Of a stretch of DNA of 17,248 nt, positions 1-6,921 are shown in pieces; the stretch's first letter is position 1; each line of letters begins with the position of its first letter. The DNA lies in contig JBBSHS010000056.1 of assembly GCA_038232515.1 (NCBI GenBank), positions 1-17,248 on the forward strand. Direction: 5' to 3'. The notes beneath the pieces were generated by a model. It made no database searches and had not been told where the DNA came from. It saw nothing but the letters and a program-made list of their open reading frames with translations. Position numbers and translations under genes: made by a program. The DNA is from JBBSHS01 sp038232515 (GTDB lineage Bacteria > Actinomycetota > Acidimicrobiia > Acidimicrobiales > JAUJNH01).

Positions 1-19
1 CAGGCACGACACGTCGGCC

Positions 20-604
20 ATGGCGGCAACCTATCGTGCTGCGGTGCCGACCGATCCGTTCGAGGCGGAGTTGGTGCGCTGGTTGGCGGAGGCCCGGGCC
101 GACGAAGCCGTGCTGTCCCGCAGCCGGGAGCGGGCCTTGCGCCAATTGGCCGCCGAGGAGGCGACGTTCGCCACGTTGGCCCTCGACCTGGCCGAGGCCG
201 AGGTGGCCGTGGTGGCCCGCACCACGGCGGGGCGGAGCCACCGGGGCGCCATCGTGGCCGTCGGGCTGGACTTTGTCGTGGTCCGGCCGTCGCCCGGGCG
301 GGCGGTCTTTCTGCCCCTGGCCGCGGTGACCAGCCTGCGGGTGCCACCCGGCGTCCGAGCCCCCGCTCCTGCCGGGCAGCGGCCGCCGCCCTTCGACGCC
401 GCGCTGGTCGACGTCCTGACCGGCCTGGCCGGCGAGCGACCCGCCGTCCAGGTGGTGATGGCCGGGGAGCCCGACTCTTGGGTGGGTGAACTGCGCCAGG
501 CGGGGGCCGACGTCATCTCGGTACGGCTGGTCGGCCAGCCTCCGGTGACGGCCTGGGGCCACCTGCGGGCCGTGACCGAGGTGATGCTCCTGGACGGCGG
601 TTAG
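20..604 (+). CDS. conserved hypothetical protein, coiled-coil plus small beta-rich domain
   Basis: The product is 194 aa with no signal peptide or membrane segment, so it is probably cytoplasmic. Residues about 12-65 are rich in Ala, Glu and Arg and look helical or coiled-coil. Residues about 63-110 alternate hydrophobic and polar residues (VAVVARTTAG, then AIVAVGLDFVVVRP), as in a small beta-barrel. The C-terminal third has a second alpha/beta-like segment. I recognise the general type from actinobacterial (Acidimicrobiia-like) genomes but know no function. The ATG at 20 is the first start in the window and has no convincing Shine-Dalgarno sequence. No stop precedes it in frame, so the true start could lie before the window. 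It converges on the HTH gene, with 36 bp between the stops. Coding potential is strong because the frame is long and its composition fits the neighbours. Confidence 0.75.
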   Translation: MAATYRAAVPTDPFEAELVRWLAEARADEAVLSRSRERALRQLAAEEATFATLALDLAEAEVAVVARTTAGRSHRGAIVAVGLDFVVVRPSPGRAVFLPLAAVTSLRVPPGVRAPAPAGQRPPPFDAALVDVLTGLAGERPAVQVVMAGEPDSWVGELRQAGADVISVRLVGQPPVTAWGHLRAVTEVMLLDGG

Positions 605-617
605 GGCCCGATCGGAG

Positions 618-630
618 AGGGCTTCGCCCT
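618..630. terminator. short GC hairpin between convergent genes
   Basis: AGGGC (618-622) and GCCCT (626-630) form a perfect 5-bp stem with loop TTC. It lies between the stop of the first gene (604) and the stop of the convergent HTH gene (641). The stem is short and has no T-tract, so this is only a plausible bidirectional terminator. Confidence 0.3.
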
Positions 631-640
631 GCCGACGGAG

Positions 641-895
641 TCAGCCGGGCCCGGCTGGCTCCGCTTCCCGCTCGCCGGTGCGAGGCTCGGGGTAGAGATG
701 GGCCAGCGAGCCGGGCTTGATGCGAGCCTCGTCCACGAAGGCGCTCACGTCGCCTGCTTTCAACCGGTAGACGCGGCCGAACTGATAGCACGGCAGCTGA
801 CCTTCGTCGATGATCCTGTACAGCGTTCTGAGGGTGATGCCCAGCTCGGTGCACGCTTCCCGGGTGCTGAGCCACCTCGAAGGGTCTTTGGCCAT
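641..895 (-). CDS. helix-turn-helix excisionase-family DNA-binding protein (intact copy)
   Basis: The product is an 84-aa protein of the MerR-like/excisionase (HTH_17) type. Residues about 8-33 form the helix-turn-helix (WLSTREACTELGITLRTLYR). Residues about 34-50 form the wing (LPCYQFGRVYRLKAGDV), followed by a short helix. The C-terminal 25 residues are Pro/Glu-rich and probably disordered. Such proteins are small DNA-binding regulators or recombination directionality factors. With no integrase nearby, a regulator is more likely. The ATG at 895 has AGGA about 10 nt upstream. The first 50 residues differ at three positions from the truncated copy at 1015-1191, because both lie in a tandem duplication. 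It may be the last gene of the kinase/EccC transcription unit, but the 119-bp gap after the truncated copy leaves this open. Confidence 0.85.
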   Translation of the reverse strand: MAKDPSRWLSTREACTELGITLRTLYRIIDEGQLPCYQFGRVYRLKAGDVSAFVDEARIKPGSLAHLYPEPRTGEREAEPAGPG

Positions 896-1033
896 TGGGC
901 GGTCATCCTAGTGCTGTCTCATCGGCTCTCATGGATCAGAGGCACGGTCTGCGTGGCCAGAGCGCCGACGGCCGTCCTGGAGCGGTCCCAGCTCGACGGT
1001 GGCGGGTGCGGGGGTCACCTCGATCCCTCGTTG
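745..1033. repeat. tandem duplication, left copy
   Basis: This stretch matches 1041-1330 at an offset of 296 bp (297 after a one-base indel near 1016), with roughly 90% identity by eye. It carries the 5' part of the intact HTH gene, its upstream region and a dead copy of the kinase 3' end. Divergence is concentrated in the non-HTH part. No terminal inverted repeats or transposase are visible, so this is a segmental duplication rather than an insertion sequence. Confidence 0.85.
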
Positions 1034-1191
1034 AAGGACCTGACGTCGCATGCCTTCAACCGGTAGACGCGGCCGAACTGATAGCACGGCAGCTGGCCTT
1101 CGTCGATGATCCTGTACAGCGTTCTGAGGGTGATGCCCAGCTCGATGCACGCTTCCCGCGTGCTGAGCCACTTCGAAGGATCTTTGGCCAT
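1015..1191 (-). CDS. truncated duplicate of the HTH excisionase-family gene (58 aa)
   Basis: This short frame starts at the ATG at 1191, has the same upstream AGGA as the intact copy, and stops at the TGA at 1015. It encodes 58 residues. Residues 1-50 match the intact HTH protein except for R7K, T16I and G48C, so the helix-turn-helix and wing are kept. The last eight residues (RSFNEGSR) come from the duplication junction, where the HTH gene is joined to a copy of the kinase tail. That tail ends in a related EGSR-containing sequence. The C-terminal extension of the intact protein is lost. It could still fold as a minimal DNA-binding domain, or it could be a remnant. It lies 33 bp downstream of the kinase stop, so it is probably co-transcribed. 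Confidence 0.6.
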   Translation of the reverse strand: MAKDPSKWLSTREACIELGITLRTLYRIIDEGQLPCYQFGRVYRLKACDVRSFNEGSR

Positions 1192-1330
1192 TGGGTGGTC
1201 ATCCTAGTGCTGTCTCATTGGCTCTCATAGGTCGGAGGCACGGCCGGTGCGGTCAGACCGCCGACGGCCGTGTTGGAGCGGTCCGAGCTCGACGGTGGCC
1301 GGTGCGGGGGTCGACCTCGATCCCTCTTTG
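1041..1330. repeat. tandem duplication, right copy
   Basis: This is the partner of 745-1033. It spans the last part of the functional kinase gene, the 33-bp intergenic gap and the first 50 codons of the truncated HTH gene. The near-identical gap sequence (for example CATCCTAGTGCTGTCTCAT, present in both copies) holds the HTH ribosome-binding region. Confidence 0.85.
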
Positions 1331-2070
1331 TGGACGAGAGCGCCGTGGCCGCTCGGGGTGACGATGGCGAAGGAGCGCAGGGCCGCCGCCAGTCCCGCCG
1401 CCGTGCGGTACCGGTCGGCGGGCCGGACGGCGGTGGCCCGGTCGACCACCGCGGCCAGGGCCGTGGGCAGGCACCCCGCCAGTTCCCGTACGGTGGCGCC
1501 GAGGCCGAAGACGTCGGCCGCGGGCGACGGGGGGGCTCCGGCGGCGACCTCGGGCGCAACGTGGCCGGGTGTGCCGGCGCCAGCCGAACCGGGCTGGCCG
1601 GCCAGTCGGGAGGCCCCGAAGTCGGCGACCCAGAGCCGACCGCGGCGGCCGGACCGGAGGAGGTTCGAGGCCTTCACATCGAGGTGCAGCACTCCGGCGC
1701 AATGGGCGACGTCGATCGCATCGCAGGCCACCGCGGCGACGAGGGCGGCGGCGGCCGGAGCCAGCCGGCCATGCACGGCGACGGCATCGGCCACCGAGCC
1801 CGCCTCCGCCCACGGCATCACCACCGCCGGGCCCCCGTCGTGCTCGACCACATCGAGCAGAGCCACGATGCCCGGGTGATCGAGCCGGCCCAGGATCTCG
1901 GCTTCCTGACGGAGACGTCGCAGGGCGCCGGCCGGGGCGCCCGCGGCCGGCCGCTTCACCGCCACCTGGCGCCCCGACGGGCCCCAACGCCCCTTCCACA
2001 CTTCGCAGACGGGGCCGCGGGCGACGGCGTGCTCCAGTAGAAGGATGTGCCGGTTGGAGATGGATGTCAC
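1225..2070 (-). CDS. Hanks-type Ser/Thr protein kinase, cytoplasmic, no sensor domain
   Basis: The product is 281 aa and transfers phosphate from ATP to Ser/Thr of partner proteins. Visible motifs are the ATP-binding Lys in VAVK (K39), an alpha-C Glu near 56-58 (RQEAEIL), the catalytic loop HLDVKASN (129-136), DFG (150-152) and APE (172-174). The HRD arginine is Leu, so it belongs to the non-RD class, but the catalytic Asp, Lys and Asn are kept and it is probably active. The domain ends near residue 235. The last 45 residues are basic and low in complexity and lie partly in the duplicated segment. There is no transmembrane or PASTA region, unlike typical PknB. The GTG start at 2070 overlaps the EccC stop (GTGA), which indicates translational coupling. 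The neighbouring FHA domain of EccC is a likely phospho-reader. That link is inference. Confidence 0.88.
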   Translation of the reverse strand: MTSISNRHILLLEHAVARGPVCEVWKGRWGPSGRQVAVKRPAAGAPAGALRRLRQEAEILGRLDHPGIVALLDVVEHDGGPAVVMPWAEAGSVADAVAVHGRLAPAAAALVAAVACDAIDVAHCAGVLHLDVKASNLLRSGRRGRLWVADFGASRLAGQPGSAGAGTPGHVAPEVAAGAPPSPAADVFGLGATVRELAGCLPTALAAVVDRATAVRPADRYRTAAGLAAALRSFAIVTPSGHGALVHKEGSRSTPAPATVELGPLQHGRRRSDRTGRASDL

Positions 2071-2954
2071 CGCGCCACCTGGACCAGGTCGGCCCGACCG
2101 TCGGCCACCAGCCACCCCCGGCCGGTGGCCGGTGGCACCGGCGTCCGGGGCAGCACCGCCAGGCCCAGTACGTCGCCGTCCAGGTCCGAGGAGGGCCGCA
2201 GGATGACACCGAGCCCCGACCGCCGCACCGCCATCGTCCAGTGGCCGTACATCGAACGCAGGACGTCGGCACGGCCGGCGGCGACCACATGGCTGGCGCC
2301 CGACCGGCGCGACACCAGCGCATCGAGCCCCGAGCCGTCGTCGACCAGTTCGGCGTCGTCGATCAGGATCAGGCATGGTCGACCCGCCTGACCTCGAGCC
2401 GCGGCACGGGCCACGGCTCCGGCCACGCCATCAGGTTCGTGGACCATGTCGTCGACCCCGACGACGTCCCTCAGTGGCGAACGGCGCAGCGACACGGCGA
2501 TGACGGCGATGCCGGCCCCCGCCGCCGCCGCCGCCAGAGTGGCCAATGTCGTGGACTTGCCCGAACGTGGGCCCCCGGCCACCAACGCATGGTCACCGGC
2601 GGCCAGCGCAAGGTCGGCCACACCCAGGTCGTGCCCGAGCCGGCCCAGCGGCAGACGGATGCCATCGGGGCCGCCCTCGGCCGGCGTGAGCCCGGCCCGG
2701 TCCACCTGGGTGGGCAGGACGAGTACCGGTGGGGGCGGGTTGGAGTGGACGGGCCAGCGGGCCGCCACCCGGTCGCAGGGTGCCGGCCGGGCCACCTGGA
2801 CCTCCAGGCGGGTGCTGGCGTCGATCCCCCTGCCGGGAAGGGCCGGAGGGGGGTCGATGCCGCCCAGGCCCAGCGAGTGGAGCTCCTGGGTGTCGGCCAG
2901 CCGCAACACCAGGCGTCGGGCGACGGCGGTGAGGAGCCCGACCCGGGACGGCAC
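2067..2954 (-). CDS. eccC: EccC-like type VII secretion ATPase, C-terminal part (after frame disruption)
   Basis: This frame continues the upstream EccC gene one base out of register. It carries the end of the second ATPase module (LLTAVARRLVLRLAD) and the whole third FtsK/SpoIIIE module. The third module has Walker A GGPRSGKST at about 2555-2580 and Walker B LILIDDAE. In EccC proteins the distal modules bind the secretion signal of WXG100 substrates. The first start in frame is GTG at 2954, with no clear Shine-Dalgarno sequence. Independent translation seems unlikely, because the fragment would begin inside a conserved segment of module 2. Its stop (TGA, 2067-2069) overlaps the kinase start. 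With the upstream part, the uninterrupted protein would be about 1445 aa, the usual length for an FHA-containing EccC/EssC. A sequencing error, a true pseudogene or a split gene are all possible. Confidence 0.8.
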   Translation of the reverse strand: MPSRVGLLTAVARRLVLRLADTQELHSLGLGGIDPPPALPGRGIDASTRLEVQVARPAPCDRVAARWPVHSNPPPPVLVLPTQVDRAGLTPAEGGPDGIRLPLGRLGHDLGVADLALAAGDHALVAGGPRSGKSTTLATLAAAAAGAGIAVIAVSLRRSPLRDVVGVDDMVHEPDGVAGAVARAAARGQAGRPCLILIDDAELVDDGSGLDALVSRRSGASHVVAAGRADVLRSMYGHWTMAVRRSGLGVILRPSSDLDGDVLGLAVLPRTPVPPATGRGWLVADGRADLVQVAR

Positions 2955-5900
2955 CGATCCGATCGGCGGCCAGCACGGTGTGGATCCCCAAGCCCGGGCC
3001 GTCGGACACCAGGCGGTCGAGCCCGTCGATCACGGCCAACCCGGCCAGGTTGTCGTACGCCGCCCGCACCCCGGCCAGGTTGTCGACCAGGAGGATGATG
3101 CTGGGCAGGTCATCGAGGTGGCCACCGCCGGCGCAGTGGTGCCGGCGGGCACCGAGGGCGGCGATGAGGAGGGCCACGAGGCGATGCGTGCGCTCCACCT
3201 CGCTGGCCTGCACAACCGCGCCTGTGTGAGGCAGGGCCGCCAGCGGGGCCAGACCGCCGCTGCCGTGGTCGATGCAGTAGATGTGCAACCGGTCGGGCCC
3301 CCACGCCGTGGCCAGGGAACTCGCCACGGTGGCGAGGGTGGTCGTGACCCCGCTGCCGGCGGTACCTACGACGAGGAGGTTTCCCGCCGAGGTGTTCCAC
3401 ACCAGGCGCCTGCGGGCCTGCTCGTCGGGGTCGTCGGCCAGCCCGAGCACGGCCACCGGTGCCCCGCTGCCCCCGCTACTGACTCCGCCGCTGTCCCCGT
3501 CGCTGTCCCCGTCGCTGTGGCTGTCGGGGATGTCGCCGAGGTCGAGCCTGGTCGGCAGCGGCTCCATCCACGGGTGCCTGGGAGCCGGTCGGCCCGACTG
3601 ACGGGCCGCTTCGTCGGTGGCACCCACGAGGGCGGCCAGATCGGACCCTCCCGCCGGCGCCGTGGCGGACGGGTCCCGAACCGCGGGAGGCCCAAACGGG
3701 GCGGGCCGGACCACCACCACAGGGCCGGCCCCGACGCGGTGGACGCCGGTACACAGCGCCGCCTGGAACATGGTGACATCGTGCTCGCCCAGCCGGAGCA
3801 GGCCGCGGCCAGGGCGCCGGCGGTCGATCCGACAGGCGTCGGGTACGCCGACCACGTCGGTGGAGTCGGCGCCGTCCTGGACCCGAAGGGCGATCCGGCA
3901 GGTCGTGTTGGCCCTTATGACAGGGCTGACCACCCCGGCCGGTCTCTGGGTGCCCAGCACCAGGTGCATGCCCAGGCTGCGGCCCCGCACCGTGATGCCC
4001 ACCAGGCCGGCCAGGAATTCGGGCTGGTCGCCGGCGAGTACGGCGAACTCGTCGACCACGACGACGAGTTGGGGCAGTGGTAGGGCATCGGCGTACCCGC
4101 CGACCATGCGGTAGGCCGGGTGGTCGGCGAGGTCTCGGACGCCGAGGTCGGCCAGCACCCGCTCGCGGTAGCGCAGTTCGGCTTCCAGGCTTCGCAGGGC
4201 GCGGCGGCAGGCGCGTCCGTCCAGGTCGGTGATGACGCCGAGGACGTGGGGGAGCCCGGCGCACTCGGCGAAGGCGGCGCCCCCCTTGTAGTCGACCAGG
4301 AGGAACGTGACCTCGTCGGGAGGCAGGCAGGACGCCAGACCGGCGACGACGCTGCGCAGCAACTCGCTCTTGCCCGAACCGGTGGTACCGGCAACCAGCG
4401 CGTGCGGGCCGTCGGCCACGAGGTCGAGCACCAGCGGTCGGGCCGGGTCGCCGGCCCGCTCGCCGGCGTGCACACCGATCGGTGTGGACAGGCACAGCCC
4501 CGGCCGGTGGCCGGACCATCGAGCGGCCACACCGGCGGTGGTGAGCTCGGGCAGGCCGATCAGGTCCAGCAGGCGGACCTGACGGGGCAGGTCGGTACCT
4601 TCGTCCTCGGCCTCGGGATCGCCGAGGGTGGCGAGGGCCATGGCACATCGTCGAGCCCGACGCTCCGAGAGCCCCGCCGTCAGGAACCCGCCAGCCACGT
4701 CGCCACCATCGAGCCGCGGTGCGGTGGCCCGGCCGTGCTCGTCGACCAGCACCACCGTCGTGCACCCCGCTGGGAGCATGGCCGGCGACGGCGCCAGCAC
4801 CAGCACCGCCACGGACCGGCCGGCGGCCACCACCGCGGCCAGGGGCGAACGTCGACCGGCCAGCAGGACGGGGTCGTCGACCACCAGAACGGTGAGCCGA
4901 TCGTCCTCGGTGGCCGCGAGCAGGCCCGCCAGCGCGGCCAGGTCGTCGGTCGTCGACGCCACCAGGCACGAGGTCCCGTCGCCGCCCATCCAGCGGGCAT
5001 GGGGCAGCCAGGCCATCCACCGCCAGTCCTCGGCTGCGGTGGGGCCGCCGGCCATGGCGATGCGCACGTCAGCCGGCCCGTGATGGACCGCCGCCTGCAG
5101 CACCAGGCTGCGGGACAGGGCGAGCACCGCCGGCCGGGGGCCGGCCAAGCCGATCATGTCGTCGGCGCCCAGCGACGCCCCTATGGGGGCGTCTTCGAGG
5201 CGGGCGCCGGCCAGGACCTCGCGGACCGCACCACGAGCCGGTCCACCCGAGACGGCGGGAGCCCAGGGCAGCCCCCCCGTCCCCAGCCGCACCGTGGCGA
5301 AGTGGCTGACGCCCGGACGCCGGCCCCAGAGCCGTTCACTGGTGCCCACGGCTCGCCTGCCCATCTCGGCCACGTCGGGGAGCAACGACCGTCGACGCGC
5401 CGCTTCGGCCCCGCCGCCGACGGCGAGATCGTGGGCCAGCTTGACGATGTTGGCCTGGTCGGTGGCCGTGCCGGATACCAGTTCCCGCCGGTGCCGGCGG
5501 CGGTCCTCCATCCAGCCGGCCACGACCATCACCGGGCTGAGAACGGCGAAGGCCGCCATCACGGGACTGAAGAGCTTGGCCATCACCAGCCCGAGGGCCA
5601 GTGGCGCCAACGCGCCAGCCCAACCGAACCGGGCGGCAGGCGAGGGGACGGGGACGGCATCGGGGACGGCGATGGGGGCAGGGGCAGGCGGGGGGCTCAC
5701 CGGGGGAGGACGGTGGAACGGCCGGATGCCGTCGGCTCCCGGCGGCCCCAGGTGGGCGCGGTCGTCCGCCGTGGTCGGCCCCACGTCGACCTCCACGGCA
5801 CCCATCGCCAGCACGTCCCCGGGCCGTACATCGAAGACCTTTGGGACCGGGCCCCCGCGGTGCCAGACACCGTTGAGGCTGGCCAGGTCGCGGACCGTCA

Positions 5901-6399
5901 CCCGTCCGTCGGTGTCGACGTCGAGCCGGGCGTGGCGGACCGAGATGGTCGGATCGTCGATCACCACGTCGGCGTCAGGGCCACGGCCCACGACGTTGAC
6001 GCCGACCGCCAGCGGGATGCGGTCACCCGCAGCCAGACCGCCTATCACGCGGATCTCGGCCGGGGTGGGGCCGCTCGCCGCCGCCGGCCCGGAGAAGATG
6101 GCTCGGGCGGCGGTGGCGGGCGGACGGCCCCGGACCCCGAGGTGGGCGCCTGGGCACAGGCCCAGGACGGCGAGCCGGCGGTCGGGTGGCGCCGGTTCTC
6201 CGTCCACGATCAGCACGAGGCCGCGGGACGTGGGGCCGTCATTCCTCCCACAGGGCCACTCCGACCCCTCTGCCCGCCCGGAGGGCCGCTGGTGCCCCGC
6301 CACTAGTGCTTCGACGAGATCGGCGGCCGTGGCGGCGTCACCGTTCACCTGGACCTCGATCTCGACCTCCTCGCCGCCGACTTCCAGAACCGCCCTCAT
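2593..6399 (-). CDS. eccC: FHA-EccC type VII secretion ATPase, N-terminal part (frame disrupted near 2945)
   Basis: This is a membrane ATPase that drives export of WXG100 substrates. In order: a ubiquitin-like N-terminal segment (about 1-95); an FHA domain (about 123-205, with GRG, SVRHA and SLNG); a Pro-rich linker; two membrane segments (about 256-296); and an EssC/EccC central region. ATPase module 1 has Walker A GTTGSGKS at 671-678 and Walker B VVVVDEF near 780. A Ser/Asp/Gly-rich linker follows near 960-975. Module 2 starts with GTAGSGVTT near 1012, where Val replaces the Walker lysine. Homology ends near residue 1150 (base 2945). The last 115 or so residues, to the stop at 2593, are out-of-frame and meaningless. 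The ATG at 6399 is the only sensible start, though its Shine-Dalgarno is weak. The FHA fusion resembles EssC of Firmicutes more than mycobacterial EccC. Confidence 0.85.
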   Translation of the reverse strand: MRAVLEVGGEEVEIEVQVNGDAATAADLVEALVAGHQRPSGRAEGSEWPCGRNDGPTSRGLVLIVDGEPAPPDRRLAVLGLCPGAHLGVRGRPPATAARAIFSGPAAASGPTPAEIRVIGGLAAGDRIPLAVGVNVVGRGPDADVVIDDPTISVRHARLDVDTDGRVTVRDLASLNGVWHRGGPVPKVFDVRPGDVLAMGAVEVDVGPTTADDRAHLGPPGADGIRPFHRPPPVSPPPAPAPIAVPDAVPVPSPAARFGWAGALAPLALGLVMAKLFSPVMAAFAVLSPVMVVAGWMEDRRRHRRELVSGTATDQANIVKLAHDLAVGGGAEAARRRSLLPDVAEMGRRAVGTSERLWGRRPGVSHFATVRLGTGGLPWAPAVSGGPARGAVREVLAGARLEDAPIGASLGADDMIGLAGPRPAVLALSRSLVLQAAVHHGPADVRIAMAGGPTAAEDWRWMAWLPHARWMGGDGTSCLVASTTDDLAALAGLLAATEDDRLTVLVVDDPVLLAGRRSPLAAVVAAGRSVAVLVLAPSPAMLPAGCTTVVLVDEHGRATAPRLDGGDVAGGFLTAGLSERRARRCAMALATLGDPEAEDEGTDLPRQVRLLDLIGLPELTTAGVAARWSGHRPGLCLSTPIGVHAGERAGDPARPLVLDLVADGPHALVAGTTGSGKSELLRSVVAGLASCLPPDEVTFLLVDYKGGAAFAECAGLPHVLGVITDLDGRACRRALRSLEAELRYRERVLADLGVRDLADHPAYRMVGGYADALPLPQLVVVVDEFAVLAGDQPEFLAGLVGITVRGRSLGMHLVLGTQRPAGVVSPVIRANTTCRIALRVQDGADSTDVVGVPDACRIDRRRPGRGLLRLGEHDVTMFQAALCTGVHRVGAGPVVVVRPAPFGPPAVRDPSATAPAGGSDLAALVGATDEAARQSGRPAPRHPWMEPLPTRLDLGDIPDSHSDGDSDGDSGGVSSGGSGAPVAVLGLADDPDEQARRRLVWNTSAGNLLVVGTAGSGVTTTLATVASSLATAWGPDRLHIYCIDHGSGGLAPLAALPHTGAVVQASEVERTHRLVALLIAALGARRHHCAGGGHLDDLPSIILLVDNLAGVRAAYDNLAGLAVIDGLDRLVSDGPGLGIHTVLAADRIGAVPGRAPHRRRPTPGVAAGRHPGAPLAGPGRHRPPSGPSRQGDRRQHPPGGPGGPAGTLRPGGGPLARPLQPAPTGTRPAHPGGPGRAHAGRGRPRWHPSAAGPARARPGCGRPCAGRR

Positions 6400-6470
6400 G
6401 GGCGGGAGCTTGAGCGGCCGGTGGCCAGGGCCGGGGCGGTGGCCAGATCGTCCTGAGCCGTCACGGTTGC

Positions 6471-6734
6471 TCAGTTCGTGGCGGTGGCGATCGCCGCGCG
6501 GCGGTTGGCCACGAAGGCCGCCTGCTGGTCGAGGGCCTGCTGCAGCTGGGCCAACGACCTGGAGAAGTTCTGGGTCCAGTCCTCCTTGAAGCGCTGGGCG
6601 GCAGGGCCCAGCCATGTGGTGGCGTTGATCGTGGTGGTGATCCGGCTGACGAGTTGGGCCACGTTCTGCGACTCGGTGTGGAAGGACCGTTCGAGTCCGT
6701 CGAGCTGCTCGAGGTTGCCGCCGACCATGCTCAT
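6471..6734 (-). CDS. WXG100-family protein (ESAT-6-like type VII substrate)
   Basis: The product is an 87-aa helical hairpin protein. The turn motif is W41-L42-G43 (TTWLGPAAQRF), flanked by two amphipathic helices (about 7-38 and 46-80). This is the length and layout of WXG100 proteins, which are exported by EccC-type ATPases as dimers. The start is clear: AAAGGAGG lies 7 nt before the ATG at 6734. A second ATG two codons later is less well spaced. The protein has no tyrosine, so the C-terminal YxxxD/E export motif of mycobacterial partners is absent. Only one WXG100 gene is present, which suggests a homodimer or a partner elsewhere. It is first in the minus-strand operon, 71 bp before eccC, and its strong ribosome-binding site suggests higher expression than the ATPase. 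Confidence 0.92.
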   Translation of the reverse strand: MSMVGGNLEQLDGLERSFHTESQNVAQLVSRITTTINATTWLGPAAQRFKEDWTQNFSRSLAQLQQALDQQAAFVANRRAAIATATN

Positions 6735-6921
6735 GCTGGTGCCTCCTTTCGCCGGGCGCCTTGCCTGGCAGACCGCAGTAGATCATGATAGACAGTGAGA
6801 TGCAACAGCGAATCCTTAGACTGACGTGGCCGCTCATTGAGCACAAGACTCACGGCCGGCTCCCAGGATCAGAAGACGAACTCCCTGTCCGTGGCTGCAC
6901 CTCACAGATCGTGCGAGGCCC
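6735..6921. promoter_or_regulatory. divergent promoter region between type VII and Tad operons
   Basis: These 187 bp separate the WXG100 start (6734, minus) from the cpaB start (6922, plus). The segment 6775-6825 is clearly less GC-rich than its surroundings. On the minus strand, TATCAT (plus-strand 6785-6790) is a reasonable -10 box that would give a 5' leader of about 44 nt. On the plus strand, TAGACT (6817-6822) fits a TAnnnT -10. No good -35 was found for either. The palindrome ATCATGAT (6782-6789) overlaps the first box. The shared location would allow joint control of both operons. Confidence 0.4.

Noticed and set aside
641..895. Phage excisionase linked to an integrated element
   Set aside because: The HTH family includes excisionases, but there is no integrase, attachment-site duplication or tRNA gene in the window, so a regulator is the safer reading.
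745..1330. Insertion sequence or MITE
   Set aside because: The two copies are head-to-tail, contain gene parts, and show no terminal inverted repeats, target-site duplication or transposase.
2940..2960. Programmed ribosomal frameshift in eccC
   Set aside because: No heptameric slippery site, stimulatory Shine-Dalgarno or stop-adjacent +1 signal is visible. A homopolymer indel at CCCGGG explains the disruption more simply.
1569..6589. Long plus-strand open frames opposite eccC and the kinase (for example 2446-4083, 4120-6306, 5156-6589)
   Set aside because: They lie antisense to clear EccC and kinase homology, have Arg/Pro/Gly-biased low-complexity translations and no recognisable domain. 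High GC produces such open antisense frames.
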